From: Pantoea allii
GTDB lineage: Bacteria > Pseudomonadota > Gammaproteobacteria > Enterobacterales > Enterobacteriaceae
Assembly: GCF_002307475.1 (NCBI RefSeq)
Contig: NZ_NTMH01000019.1
Coordinates: 1 to 64,000 of the forward strand
DNA: 64,000 bases
Reading direction: 5' to 3'
Part shown: one piece after another, positions 29,225-40,687 of the stretch
How the letters are laid out: the number at the start of each line of letters is the position of its first letter
Position numbering within the stretch: the first letter of the stretch is position 1
Program-made: the position numbers and the translations under genes
The notes under the pieces: generated by a model
Database searches by the model: none
Told to the model about the DNA's origin: nothing
Seen by the model: the letters and a program-made list of their open reading frames with translations, nothing else

Positions 29225-30213
29225 TGCAAACCCGCGACTGGCTGCTAAGCGTAATTATCCCTTTGTACAATAGTGAACGTTATATTATCCCCTGCCTGAA
29301 TTCACTATTTACGCAGATCGATGACGATATTCAGGTCATCATTATCGACGATGGTTCGACAGATCTTTCTGCGCAGCGCGTAAAAGATTTTCTGAGCGGT
29401 TATCCCTCAGCTTCTGTCGAATTCATCCAACAGGCTAACCAGGGCGTTGCCGCAGCCCGAAATGCCGGACTGCTCAAAGCCAGAGGAAAATTCATTACCT
29501 TCCTGGACGCTGACGATCTCCTCAGTAAAAACTATCTGTCGATTATCAAGCCATTATTATTATCCGATCAGGACGATCTGATTGATTTTAATTATGCCCG
29601 ATTTGAACATACGGTGCCTGAAGCATCAGAAAACGAATCGCCTCAGCGTGTTGCTTATGATTTTTCAGGGCGGGGACTGGATTGTCTTCACCCTCTTTTT
29701 ATCCGATCGATGTGGCATCTGTGGAACCGGGTATACAGAAATAGCTTACTGGAAGGAGACGCGTTTGAGGTAGGAAGGCGCTATGAAGACGTTATCTTTA
29801 CGCCATTTCAGTATCTTAAGACGCAAAAGATCGCTCATCTTGAGAATACGCTCTACTATTACCGCGATAATCAGCAAGGTATTACGCGTAATGTTCGTGA
29901 GAGCGATATTCAGGACATGCTGTTCGCCATGAATAAAATGTGTGCCATCGCGCAGACAAACAGTGAACGGCGTCGGTTGGCGGCAGGCATGATAGTGAAC
30001 TGTTTTAATGAAGTAAAAAGCATGTCGAAAGCGGTTTTTGGCTATTACCATTACGATAAACAAACAAAACTGGCGCTTAAGTCAGCAGCACGCCTTTGTA
30101 AGGGCCATTGCAAAACGAAAAAGTTTTGGCAAATGCGCTATCCCGAAGTCGACACGCTTTTTTCGTGGTTGCGATTTAAAACCCGTAAACCGGCTACTGG
30201 TGTGAATCGGTGA
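29224..30213 (+). CDS. GT2 glycosyltransferase, LPS core
   Basis: A 329-residue inverting GT-A glycosyltransferase. It begins with LLSVIIPLYNSERYI, followed by IIIDDGSTD and the metal-binding DADD in FLDADDLLS. YEDVIFTPF may be the catalytic-base region. Its ATG overlaps the waaL stop by one base. The 3' end overlaps the convergent WabN-like gene by 20 bp. It probably adds an outer core residue; the donor is unknown. Confidence 0.85.
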   Translation: MQTRDWLLSVIIPLYNSERYIIPCLNSLFTQIDDDIQVIIIDDGSTDLSAQRVKDFLSGYPSASVEFIQQANQGVAAARNAGLLKARGKFITFLDADDLLSKNYLSIIKPLLLSDQDDLIDFNYARFEHTVPEASENESPQRVAYDFSGRGLDCLHPLFIRSMWHLWNRVYRNSLLEGDAFEVGRRYEDVIFTPFQYLKTQKIAHLENTLYYYRDNQQGITRNVRESDIQDMLFAMNKMCAIAQTNSERRRLAAGMIVNCFNEVKSMSKAVFGYYHYDKQTKLALKSAARLCKGHCKTKKFWQMRYPEVDTLFSWLRFKTRKPATGVNR

Positions 30214-31183
30214 CGGCTCCGAGTGCCGTTTTTTTCTTCAGGGCATATTCGGTTAATGTCATGCCCTGAGTGCGCACCTGAAGCCAGCTAAACAGCTGCT
30301 CTAAATCATCATAAAGACGGTCAATATCTGCGTCATTTTTAAACGTTGGGCTGCCATCAGGCATAAACTCAGAAGAGTGCAGCATAAATTCAACATAATC
30401 GTTTCCCTGCGACAGTGTTTGTTCAACTACCTGCTTCATTTGCGCCAGATTTCCGCCTATGGGTCGTAACCAGTTGACCCGAGCCCCTCTCGACTTGCCC
30501 CGAACAGTGTCCCAGGCTTTTTTAAACTGATTTTTCAATGGGCCATGTCGATACTGAATGCTCATCGGCAATTCCAGTAAGGTTGAGTGGCCGGGTTTTG
30601 AAATATCGTTGATATCGACGTAATAGGCACAGTCAGGAAACCGGCTGTAATCTGTACCACCTTTACCCTGGGGTGCACCAGGTGAGCCACGCCAGTCGAC
30701 ACGCGGCGTAACGGAGCAGTCAACCAGATAACCATTATCGATCAATGCGCGCGCATAAACTTCATTAAAGGCCCAGCGACCAGCACGATGACTGCGCATT
30801 TTGGTATCAAAAGCCGTTTCAAGCAGATCAGTCATGTAGGCGACTTTATCGCGCAGGACCGCCTCTGGGTACTCAATCAGATAAGGCTGGTAACGCCAGT
30901 CATCCTCCGTAAGTGCGAAATCAGGAGGGCTGTACCAGGCATGTAAATGCATGCCTATTTCACCCTGATTACGATCAAGAAGGTCGCGGCCAAACTCCAC
31001 ATAGGCAGGATCGCTGACCATCTCATAGTTAGTGAGCCAGGTGGGTTTGAACGCATATTTTTCGCACAACGACTGAAAACGCGGTAAAAAGCGAACATTA
31101 TGCGTGGTGACATTGCCGCTGCGATTGCGCCAGAGGTTGTCACCTTCTGTATCAAGGGTGATTAAAAATGCTGGTTTATCCAT
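30194..31183 (-). CDS. wabN: WabN-like LPS core N-acetylhexosamine deacetylase
   Basis: Polysaccharide-deacetylase-fold protein of 329 residues. The N-terminus MDKPAFLITLDTEGDNLWRN contains the first catalytic/metal Asp (LDTEGD), and EIGMHLHAWYSPP supplies the His ligands. Later segments are SHRAGRWAFNEVYA and VDCSVTPRVDWRGSPGA. The pattern follows K. pneumoniae WabN, which removes the acetyl group from a core GlcNAc, leaving free glucosamine for further extension. No signal peptide is seen, so it acts in the cytoplasm on the growing core. It runs against the surrounding genes. The gene name is by similarity recalled, not searched. Confidence 0.78.
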   Translation of the reverse strand: MDKPAFLITLDTEGDNLWRNRSGNVTTHNVRFLPRFQSLCEKYAFKPTWLTNYEMVSDPAYVEFGRDLLDRNQGEIGMHLHAWYSPPDFALTEDDWRYQPYLIEYPEAVLRDKVAYMTDLLETAFDTKMRSHRAGRWAFNEVYARALIDNGYLVDCSVTPRVDWRGSPGAPQGKGGTDYSRFPDCAYYVDINDISKPGHSTLLELPMSIQYRHGPLKNQFKKAWDTVRGKSRGARVNWLRPIGGNLAQMKQVVEQTLSQGNDYVEFMLHSSEFMPDGSPTFKNDADIDRLYDDLEQLFSWLQVRTQGMTLTEYALKKKTALGAVTDSHQ

Positions 31184-31495
31184 GATTTATCCAACAATCA
31201 GTAGAGATTCTCTTTACCATGTTACGCAGGGTGCGCAATCCGCGCAAAAATATAATTGCGGTGAGTTTGGTTTTTATTCGTAGTCATCTATGCGCCGATA
31301 ACCTAAAATCATTACCTTAATCCAAGGGGCATTCCGTTTATAAGCCATTGAATAACAGAGCGTTGTAATGTTTTTTATATTTGAAAAATTATTTGAAACT
31401 GCACTCACTATTTTACTCTGTTACGACTTGTTTAATGCCTGTGAGTCACATAATTAAGACCACGCACAGCGCAGGCGAGTCTTTGAGGTGAAAAT
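31184..31495. other. AT-rich spacer between two divergent LPS genes
   Basis: Over 300 bp that must contain the promoters of both the WabN-like gene (minus) and the next glycosyltransferase (plus). I looked for the 39-bp JUMPstart element and its ops core GGCGGTAG and did not find them. Confidence 0.6.
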
Positions 31496-32599
31496 TTGTC
31501 CAAGCGTATTTTGATGATAATTGACGGGCTGCCAGGCGGCGGTGCTGAAAAGGCCGTGCTGACGCTGGCACAGGGCCTGATAAATGACGGGCACCAGGTA
31601 GCACTTTTTTCTTTGCGTAACGTCTGCGATTATCCCCTACCTGCAGAACTCGATTACCAGATAATTAACGACGCTAGCCGTAGCCCATGGCGTAAGCTCA
31701 CTGAAACATCGCGTCGCGCCACACTCCTGGATAAGGCCGTCCGTGCCAGTGAGACCCGGTATGGCAAATTTGATTTGGTACTGTCCCATCTGCATAAAAC
31801 TGACCGCATTGTATCTTCCTCGCGTGCGCTCGATCCGTTAAAAACCTGGTACTGCATCCATGGCGTTTTTTCGGCCTCTTATCTGGCGCGCAAATCAGGT
31901 TTTGCGTTTTGGCTTAAGCGCCAGAAAATCCGTCACGTCTACCGTAATCGTCAGGTGGTCGCGGTTTCACAATATGTACTGGATGATTTGATCCATTGTG
32001 TCGGCGTGAAACCCTCGCGAACCAACGTGATTTTTAACCCTTTTGATTTTGATGAAATCCGCCAGCTTTCTCAGGAACCTTGTCCGCTCGCAGGCACAGA
32101 TTTTCTGGTACATGTTGGTCGTTTTCATGAAACAAAACGGCATGATCGCCTGCTGGAAGCTTACGCACAAAGTGGCATCCAGGCTCCTCTGGTCTTACTG
32201 GGGCAAGGCAGCCCTGCAACGAAAGAGAAGTTACATCGATTGACTGAACAACTGGGCATTTCAGATCGCGTGCGCTTTGAAGGTTTCCAGCGTAATCCCT
32301 ATCCCTGGATTCGTCATGCCAGGATGTTGATTCTGAGCTCAGACAGCGAAGGGTTTGGCAACGTTTTGATTGAAGCGATGAGTTGTGGAACACCGGTAGT
32401 GAGTACGCGTTGTCCTGGCGGACCAGCAAGTATTTTAACCGGCGACCTGGGACGCGGACTGTCTGAGATGAATGCAGCCTCTTTAGCGGAAAAAATGCGT
32501 GAAATCCACGATAATCCCCCTGATTTGCATCAACTTGATTTGAACATCTACAGCCTGTCGGTTATTTGCCAGCAATATTTGCACCTGGCTGACACCTGA
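31496..32599 (+). CDS. GT4 glycosyltransferase, WabH-like (possible GlcNAc transferase)
   Basis: A 367-residue GT-B glycosyltransferase. It opens SKRILMIIDGLPGGGAEKAV, the typical acceptor loop of the family, and carries the EGFGNVLIEAMSCGTPVVS signature. The start codon is TTG at 31496, supported by GAGGTGAAAA at ideal distance; the first in-frame ATG would cut into the first strand. Pairing with a WabN-like deacetylase suggests it could be the GlcNAc transferase (WabH role) whose product WabN deacetylates. That is inference from context only. Confidence 0.75.
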   Translation: MSKRILMIIDGLPGGGAEKAVLTLAQGLINDGHQVALFSLRNVCDYPLPAELDYQIINDASRSPWRKLTETSRRATLLDKAVRASETRYGKFDLVLSHLHKTDRIVSSSRALDPLKTWYCIHGVFSASYLARKSGFAFWLKRQKIRHVYRNRQVVAVSQYVLDDLIHCVGVKPSRTNVIFNPFDFDEIRQLSQEPCPLAGTDFLVHVGRFHETKRHDRLLEAYAQSGIQAPLVLLGQGSPATKEKLHRLTEQLGISDRVRFEGFQRNPYPWIRHARMLILSSDSEGFGNVLIEAMSCGTPVVSTRCPGGPASILTGDLGRGLSEMNAASLAEKMREIHDNPPDLHQLDLNIYSLSVICQQYLHLADT

Positions 32600-32645
32600 T
32601 CTGAACGCCCACATTTCTGCCGTTGAGCACACATCCTGTTAACCA

Positions 32646-32683
32646 GCCGTTCCTTAAATCACCGAACAGATTAAGGGAACGGC
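32646..32683. terminator. Hairpin between convergent LPS glycosyltransferase genes
   Basis: GCCGTTCCTTAA (32646-32657) pairs with TTAAGGGAACGGC (32671-32683), with one bulged base. It lies between two genes that converge on it and may terminate both, although the T-runs are short. Confidence 0.6.
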
Positions 32684-32751
32684 AGGTTTGGCCGTTGTTT
32701 GCGCAACGAAAGACGCCTTTAGTCTCAGACGTTCAATAAATGATAAGATTG

Positions 32752-33789
32752 CTACGCGACAACGGCTTCCGGACTGCCTTTGAGCTGTTGCCACGCATCA
32801 ATAACGCTTTCCAGCGTCACGTCATTACATTCCCCGGAAGGCGTCTGCAGGATTTTATATTCACCTGACCATGGGTGCCATCCGGGGGCATCAGTATCGC
32901 CAAAAAACACCACCTGCTTTTTATGTAAACCTGCAGCGATATGCATTTGGCCACCATCGCTACACAGAATTTGGTCACAACAACTAAAGCCCGCCATTAA
33001 ATCACGCACCGACGTTGTCGAGTAGGCGGCGACACGAGAGGAATTGACTAACGCCAGGAGGTTCTCTGCACGGGCATCATCACCCCTGTCATCCGGCCCC
33101 AGTGCACCCTGCGGAGACCAAAAGATCAGCACACGCGCTTGCTCATCCTCTAACAGATAATGGATAAAAGCCGCATAGCTTTCCAGGCCCCAACGTCGCT
33201 TCGGGCTACGGCTGCTGATGTGTATACCGTAAGTTTGGCCGGCTACGGAAAACATGGAATTGACACGTTTTTTTGCCTGCTCACGCTCTTTATGAGTTAA
33301 ATAAACTCTTACCGGCGGAACTGCAGGCAAACGATCGGTCAGCGCTGAGAGATACGAGTAAGTGTGTTCGACCTGGTGGTTGCCAGAAAAATCGTCTCTG
33401 CAAAAGATTCTTGTCAGCCCGTTACTGGCTTCACCCGCGCCAATAATATGGGTGGCTCCCGCCATACGCGCCAGACGTAAGCTGTATTTGCAGGGGACCG
33501 GGTTAGCCAGTACCGCCGCATCAAACTTCGTTTTACGTAAAGCCCAAAAAATTTTTAAACGGTGCCAGTAAACGCCAATTGCGGTCTCATTCTTGCCACG
33601 GTGCTTGGCTTTCTTATAGACATGAAGCGCATCAACATGGGGGTTATGCAGTATCACATCCTGCGCCACTTTATTTACCAACAGCGTCAGTTTAGCTTCG
33701 GGAAAGGCCGTTTTGATGCCTTCGAGCAACGGCGTGGTACAAACCATATCACCAATGTTGTCGCGCCTGATGACGAGGATATTTTTCAT
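32752..33789 (-). CDS. GT9 (heptosyltransferase-like) protein, LPS core
   Basis: A 345-residue member of the heptosyltransferase family GT9. It has MKNILVIRRDNIGDMVCTTPLL at the N-terminus, with Asp in the position of the catalytic Asp of WaaC/WaaF, and the ADP-sugar region CSDGGQMHIAAGLHKKQVVFFGDTD. It is a fourth GT9 protein in this window after WaaF, WaaC and WaaQ, so the core probably has an extra heptose or heptose-like branch. It is inverted relative to waaQ. No gene name is given. Confidence 0.82.
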   Translation of the reverse strand: MKNILVIRRDNIGDMVCTTPLLEGIKTAFPEAKLTLLVNKVAQDVILHNPHVDALHVYKKAKHRGKNETAIGVYWHRLKIFWALRKTKFDAAVLANPVPCKYSLRLARMAGATHIIGAGEASNGLTRIFCRDDFSGNHQVEHTYSYLSALTDRLPAVPPVRVYLTHKEREQAKKRVNSMFSVAGQTYGIHISSRSPKRRWGLESYAAFIHYLLEDEQARVLIFWSPQGALGPDDRGDDARAENLLALVNSSRVAAYSTTSVRDLMAGFSCCDQILCSDGGQMHIAAGLHKKQVVFFGDTDAPGWHPWSGEYKILQTPSGECNDVTLESVIDAWQQLKGSPEAVVA

Positions 33790-33909
33790 ACAATACTCAG
33801 TTTAGGAAAGCACGGCCGGGCTATAGCATACCTGGCGTTAAGAGTGGCGAAAAAATAAATTTCTGCTACACATAGTGTTTGACCCATATTGCAAAAAAAG
33901 TTCTGAATG

Positions 33910-33927
33910 CTTTCGTAATAATGTCCG
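33910..33927 (+). promoter_or_regulatory. Weak Pho-box-like sequence before waaH
   Basis: CTTTCGTAATAATGTCCG matches about 11 of 18 positions of the PhoB box (two CTGTCAT units spaced 11 bp). It is about 40 bp before a homologue of E. coli waaH, which is PhoB-dependent. The match is weak and is listed only because the context fits. Confidence 0.25.
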
Positions 33928-33965
33928 CAAACATCCGCTCAATTTTCATTTGAATTTATGATGCC

Positions 33966-34955
33966 GTGTCACAGAATTTGCCTTTATTATCAATAATCAC
34001 ACCAATGTTTAACGCTGGTGCCATGTTTGAGACATTTATCCAGTCTTTGCTGGCTCAGACGCTGACATCCCTGGAAATCATCCTCGTTGATGATGGCTCC
34101 ACAGACGGCTCAGGTGAGAAGGCAGACGGCTATGCACAGTGCTACCCCCACATTCAGGTCATCCACCAGCCCAACGGTGGCGTCTCACGTGCGCGCAATG
34201 CAGGGCTGGCGGTCGCTCGCGGCAAGTATGTGACCTTTCCAGACGCTGACGACACCATGAAGCCCGAGATGTACCAGACGCTGGTAGATATGGCAGAGTC
34301 AGACAATCTGGATGCGGCACAATGTAACGCCGAGTGGTTTTTCCAGGCGGATGGGAACGTTCAGCCACTTATTCCCCCGGACAGGCTCACCAGCACAGCC
34401 GTGTTGAGCGGACCAGAATGGCTCAACAAGGCGCTGAAGACTCATCGCTACAAACATGTCGTCTGGCTCGGTATTTACCGACGCGAACTGATTGAAAAAC
34501 TGAAGCTGAATTTTGAACCCGGCCTGCACCATCAGGATATTCCGTGGACCACCGAGTTCATGCTGAATGTAGAGCGCGTACGCTATACCGATAAACAGCT
34601 GTATCGCTACTATCTGCACGATGCTTCTATCAGTAACCGTAAGCGTACCGGCCTGCGCAATGTTGAATATCAACGTCACTACCTGAAAATTGCCCAAATG
34701 CTGGAAGCGATCAATGCGCGCTATCGCCATAAAGTCAAAATCTACCCGGCATTCCACTATCAGATCACTTACGAAGCACTCAGCGTATGCCACAGTATCC
34801 GACGCGAACCTGAGGAATCAGCCCGTCAGGCGATGATTGCGGATCTCTTCGCTACCCAGACACACAAACGCATGCTGCGTAATGCGCGTGGTGTAAAACA
34901 GTGGTATCAGTTGCTGCTCTGGCTGAGCCGTATTTATTACTGGCGCAGGAAATAA
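33966..34955 (+). CDS. waaH: GT2 glycosyltransferase WaaH/YibD-like (core uronic acid transferase)
   Basis: A 329-residue GT2 enzyme. It follows E. coli YibD (WaaH) along its length: LDAAQCNAEWFF, GLHHQDIPWTTEFM, YYLHDASIS, YQRHYLKIAQMLEAIN and FHYQITYEALSVCHSIRREP. The GT-A motifs are VDDGSTDGS and FPDADDTMKP. In E. coli WaaH adds glucuronic acid to heptose III under phosphate limitation. It starts with GTG at 33966; two nearby ATGs are out of frame. In E. coli yibD lies between yibQ and tdh; here it has moved inside the core locus. Confidence 0.82.
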   Translation: MSQNLPLLSIITPMFNAGAMFETFIQSLLAQTLTSLEIILVDDGSTDGSGEKADGYAQCYPHIQVIHQPNGGVSRARNAGLAVARGKYVTFPDADDTMKPEMYQTLVDMAESDNLDAAQCNAEWFFQADGNVQPLIPPDRLTSTAVLSGPEWLNKALKTHRYKHVVWLGIYRRELIEKLKLNFEPGLHHQDIPWTTEFMLNVERVRYTDKQLYRYYLHDASISNRKRTGLRNVEYQRHYLKIAQMLEAINARYRHKVKIYPAFHYQITYEALSVCHSIRREPEESARQAMIADLFATQTHKRMLRNARGVKQWYQLLLWLSRIYYWRRK

Positions 34956-35028
34956 GCGACGTCACTTGCTTTAACCCCTTCAGGGTTTGCCCTACAATCA
35001 GCTCACTGAATTCTGAGAGCATTTGAGT

Positions 35029-36105
35029 ATGACAAGCCCGATTCCAGCCCAGTTTGCACCGAAAAAAATTCTGTTAATCAAACTGCGTCATCACGGCGAC
35101 ATGCTGCTGACTACGCCTGTCATCAATGCTTTGCATCAGCATTATCCGCAGGCCACCCTTGATGTCCTGCTTTATAAAGAAACACGCCCCATGCTGGAGG
35201 CGCATCCTTCCATACATCACCTGCATATCATCGATCGCAACTGGAAAAAGGAAGGCGGCTGGCAGAAGTTGCGCCATGAAATGGCCCTGCTCTCAGCGGT
35301 GCGATCCCGTCATTACGATGTGGTGATTAACCTTGCCGATCAGTGGCGCAGTGCGATTATTACCCGGCTGTCTGGCGCGCCGGTGCGCATTGGCTTTGCG
35401 TTTAAGAAACGCGATAACGCCTTCTGGGGTTGGTGCCACAATCATTTGGTCACCACAGAAAATCATGATCGGTTGCACACGGTGGAGCAGAACCTGTCAG
35501 CCCTGTCACCGCTGCAGATTTCAACCGAGGGCGCCAAAGCCTCTATGCATTTCAGCCCGAACGACGATCGGAAAGTGCAGGATATGCTGCTCCAGCAACA
35601 GATAAATAGCCCTTTTATCGTACTGCAACCTACGTCGCGCTGGCAGTTTAAATGTTGGGAAGAAGATAAAGTTGCAGCCACTATCGACCAACTGGCTCAA
35701 GCCGACCGAAAAGTCATCCTGACAGCAGGACCGGATGATAGTGAGCTGGCGATGGTTGAGCGGATTCTGGCGCAGTGCCATTCTCCGCATGTTATCTCCC
35801 TGGCAGGCCAGCTGACGCTGCCTCAGTTGGCCGCGCTTATCGCTCGCGCCAGGCTTTTTATTGGCGTGGACTCGGCCCCCATGCATATGGCCGCCGCGCT
35901 GGACACACCGTGCATTGCGCTGTTTGGTCCCACTAAGTTGCAACACTGGCGTCCGTGGGGTGACAACAATCGGGTCATCTGGGCTGGCGATTATGCCCCC
36001 CTTCCTCCGCCAGACTCCATTGATACGCGCACCGGGCAACGGTATTTATCCGTTATTCCGGTTGAGGACGTGGTGACCGCCGCAAGGAGCTATTTAAATG
36101 AGTAA
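35029..36105 (+). CDS. waaQ: LPS heptosyltransferase III
   Basis: GT9 enzyme that adds the branching heptose III to the inner core. ATG 35029 (GAGAGC upstream) gives 358 residues; an in-frame TTG two codons before is unnecessary. The N-terminus KKILLIKLRHHGDMLLTTPVINAL, the VIVLQPTSRWQFKCWEEDK-like segment FIVLQPTSRWQFKCW and GVDSAPMHMAAALDTPCIALFGP match WaaQ. It overlaps wabG by 8 bp and begins a tight run waaQ-wabG. Confidence 0.93.
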   Translation: MTSPIPAQFAPKKILLIKLRHHGDMLLTTPVINALHQHYPQATLDVLLYKETRPMLEAHPSIHHLHIIDRNWKKEGGWQKLRHEMALLSAVRSRHYDVVINLADQWRSAIITRLSGAPVRIGFAFKKRDNAFWGWCHNHLVTTENHDRLHTVEQNLSALSPLQISTEGAKASMHFSPNDDRKVQDMLLQQQINSPFIVLQPTSRWQFKCWEEDKVAATIDQLAQADRKVILTAGPDDSELAMVERILAQCHSPHVISLAGQLTLPQLAALIARARLFIGVDSAPMHMAAALDTPCIALFGPTKLQHWRPWGDNNRVIWAGDYAPLPPPDSIDTRTGQRYLSVIPVEDVVTAARSYLNE

Positions 36106-37234
36106 GTTACGTCTGGCGATTGTCCGGCAAAAATACCGCCCCGATGGCGGGGCCGAGCGTTTTATTTCACGCGCACTGGAAGCCCTGGGTAGCGAACAGT
36201 TAGATCTCAATATCATCACCCGAAGCTGGCAAGGAAAACCCAATCCGGACTGGCATCTGCATATCTGCAATCCTGCTAAACTGGGACGGGTCTCGCGTGA
36301 GCGGGGTTTTGCCCATGCGGCACGGGCCTGCTGGGAACGGGAGAAGTTTGATATTGTCCAGAGCCATGAGCGTATAGCGGGCTGTGACATATTTCGGGCC
36401 GGCGACGGTGTACATCGTGTCTGGCTTGAGCAACGGGCACGCATTGTTTCTCCGCTGCAGCGCTTGAGCGCCGCAATAAGTCCTTATCATCGCTACGTCC
36501 TGCAGGCGGAAACGGATATGTTTCATTCCCCCTCGCTGAAAGCGGTAATATGTAATTCTGAGATGGTGAAAAAAGACATCCTGCGCTGCTTTACGCTGCA
36601 GGCAGAGAAAATACATGTCATTTACAACGCTATCGATTCAACGCGCTTTCAGCCGGCCACTGAGGCCTCTCGTCATGCTGTGCGTACACAGCTGAACCTG
36701 CCCACTAACGCAACCGTACTGATTTATGTGGGTTCTGGATTTGAACGTAAAGGCCTGAAAGCCGCCATTGAAGCGCTGGCCAAAAGTAATCGCTATCTGA
36801 TTGTGGTCGGTCAGGATAAACAGGTGAAACGTTATCAGCAGTTAGCCAACCAGCTCAACTGCCTTGAACGGTTACGTTTTGTCGGCGTACAGCAGGATGT
36901 GCAGCCCTTTTACCATGCTGCTGATGGTTTGCTACTGCCAACGCTCTACGATCCTTTTCCCAATGTTGTGCTGGAAGCGATGGCATGTGGTTTGCCCGTG
37001 ATTACCAGCACGGGCTGTGGCGGCGCGGAATTTATTCGCGAAGGCCAGGAAGGCTTTGTACGCGATGCGCTAGACATCACAGGCCTTAACCAGGCTATTA
37101 ACGCCCTTTCTATGCTGACCGTCGATATGAGGATGGGAGAAGCGGCGCGGCGCAGGATCGAACCCTACAGTCCACAGAACCTGGCGAATTCACTGAATGC
37201 GCTTTATCAGCAGGTGCTGAATAGCCACTCATGA
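36098..37234 (+). CDS. wabG: LPS core GT4 glycosyltransferase WabG/WaaG
   Basis: A 378-residue retaining glycosyltransferase that adds the first outer core sugar to heptose II. The N-terminus LAIVRQKYRPDGGAERFISRAL is shared by WaaG (glucose) and WabG (galacturonic acid). QSHERIAGCDIFRAGDGVH, YVGSGFERKGL and LYDPFPNVVLEAMACGLPVI follow. The rest of the locus (WabN-like, WaaE-like) is of Klebsiella/Serratia type, so WabG is the better guess. Donor specificity cannot be decided by reading, so the symbol is tentative. Confidence 0.85.
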   Translation: MSKLRLAIVRQKYRPDGGAERFISRALEALGSEQLDLNIITRSWQGKPNPDWHLHICNPAKLGRVSRERGFAHAARACWEREKFDIVQSHERIAGCDIFRAGDGVHRVWLEQRARIVSPLQRLSAAISPYHRYVLQAETDMFHSPSLKAVICNSEMVKKDILRCFTLQAEKIHVIYNAIDSTRFQPATEASRHAVRTQLNLPTNATVLIYVGSGFERKGLKAAIEALAKSNRYLIVVGQDKQVKRYQQLANQLNCLERLRFVGVQQDVQPFYHAADGLLLPTLYDPFPNVVLEAMACGLPVITSTGCGGAEFIREGQEGFVRDALDITGLNQAINALSMLTVDMRMGEAARRRIEPYSPQNLANSLNALYQQVLNSHS

Positions 37235-37324
37235 TGTGGGATGAGTGATTATGCTGTTTCTGATAAGATGCAGTAATCTGACTTTAATCTGTTTTTTTGA
37301 CGCCAACGTGTCATAACGGTAACT

Positions 37325-38598
37325 ATGACGACCATTTACACCGCATTGCTCTATTTTATTCAGCCACTGATTTGGCTGCGCCTGTGGCTGCGTGGTCGTA
37401 AAGCCCCTGCCTACCGTAAACGCTGGGCAGAGCGTTATGGCTATTGCGCCGGAAAAGTAAAACCTGAAGGCATAGTTTTGCATTCCGTCTCCGTGGGTGA
37501 AACCCTGGCGGCGGTGCCTCTGGTGCGCGCACTACGTCATCGTTATCCTACGCTGCCTATTACCGTAACAACCATGACGCCAACCGGCTCTGAACGCGCG
37601 CAGTCTGCGTTTGGCAAAGATGTGCATCACGTCTATTTGCCCTACGATCTGCCAGGCTCCATCAATCGCTTTCTTGATACGGTTAATCCGCGCCTGGTGA
37701 TCATTATGGAAACGGAGTTGTGGCCAAACATCATCCGCATTCTGCATGAGCGCCATATTCCGCTGGTGATCGCCAACGCCCGGCTGTCGGAACGTTCTGC
37801 AAAGGGCTACCGCAAGCTGGGCAAGTTTATGCGTAACCTGTTACAGAGCATCACGCTGATTGCCGCTCAGAACGCCGAGGACGGGGAGCGTTTTCTTCAG
37901 CTCGGCCTGAAACGTTCTCACCTGTCGATTACCGGTAGCCTGAAGTTTGATATTTCTGTTACGCCAGAGCTGGCCGCAAGAGCGATAACGCTGCGGCGTC
38001 AGTGGGCGCCCCGCCGCCCGGTTTGGATTGCCACCAGCACTCATGAAGGCGAAGAGGCGATTCTGCTGGATACGCACCGCCGTTTATTACAAACCTTTCC
38101 GGATCTGCTGCTTATTCTGGTGCCACGTCATCCGGAGCGTTTCAACGATGCCCGCGAACTGACGCAAAAACGCCAGTTCAGTTTTACCTTGCGTAGCAGC
38201 GGTGAAATCCCATCCAGTTCAACGCAGGTCGTCATTGGCGACTCGATGGGGGAACTGATGCTGCTGTATGGCATTGCCGATCTGGCATTTGTGGGCGGCA
38301 GTCTGGTTGAGCGCGGCGGTCATAATCCGCTTGAACCTGCAGCCCATGCTATTCCTGTGCTGATGGGCCCGCACACCTGGAACTTCAAAGATATTTGCAG
38401 CAAGTTGCAGCAGGCACAGGGACTGATCACCGTCACCGATGCTGCGTCACTTGAAAAAGAAGTGACGAATCTGCTGCAGGACGATGATTATCGTCGCTAC
38501 TACGGACGCCATGCCGTAGAAGTGCTCCACCAAAATCAGGGAGCCATACAGCGTCTGCTACAGTTACTTGAACCCCATTTACCGCCACGAGCTCATTG

Positions 38599-38599
<1 letters not shown>
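37325..38599 (+). CDS. waaA: 3-deoxy-D-manno-octulosonic acid (Kdo) transferase
   Basis: Bifunctional GT30 enzyme that adds two Kdo residues to lipid IVA at the cytoplasmic membrane; essential. It has 424 residues (425 in E. coli). A membrane anchor segment is at the N-terminus. [18 protein letters not shown] contains the catalytic Glu. [33 protein letters not shown] and [18 protein letters not shown] are diagnostic. It has its own 90-bp upstream region and overlaps waaE by one base. Confidence 0.98.
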
Positions 38600-40660
<2,061 letters not shown>

Positions 40661-40687
40661 AACCTCTCCCCTGCGCATTACACAAAC

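Noticed and set aside
31184..31495. JUMPstart/ops element for RfaH in the LPS region
   Set aside because: I searched by eye for GGCGGTAG here and before waaQ and found none.
34299..34793. 164-codon open frame antisense to waaH
   Set aside because: Shadow of the GT2 gene, whose motifs are complete on the plus strand.
35521..36039. 172-codon open frame antisense to waaQ
   Set aside because: Shadow of waaQ; no start signal and no family resemblance.
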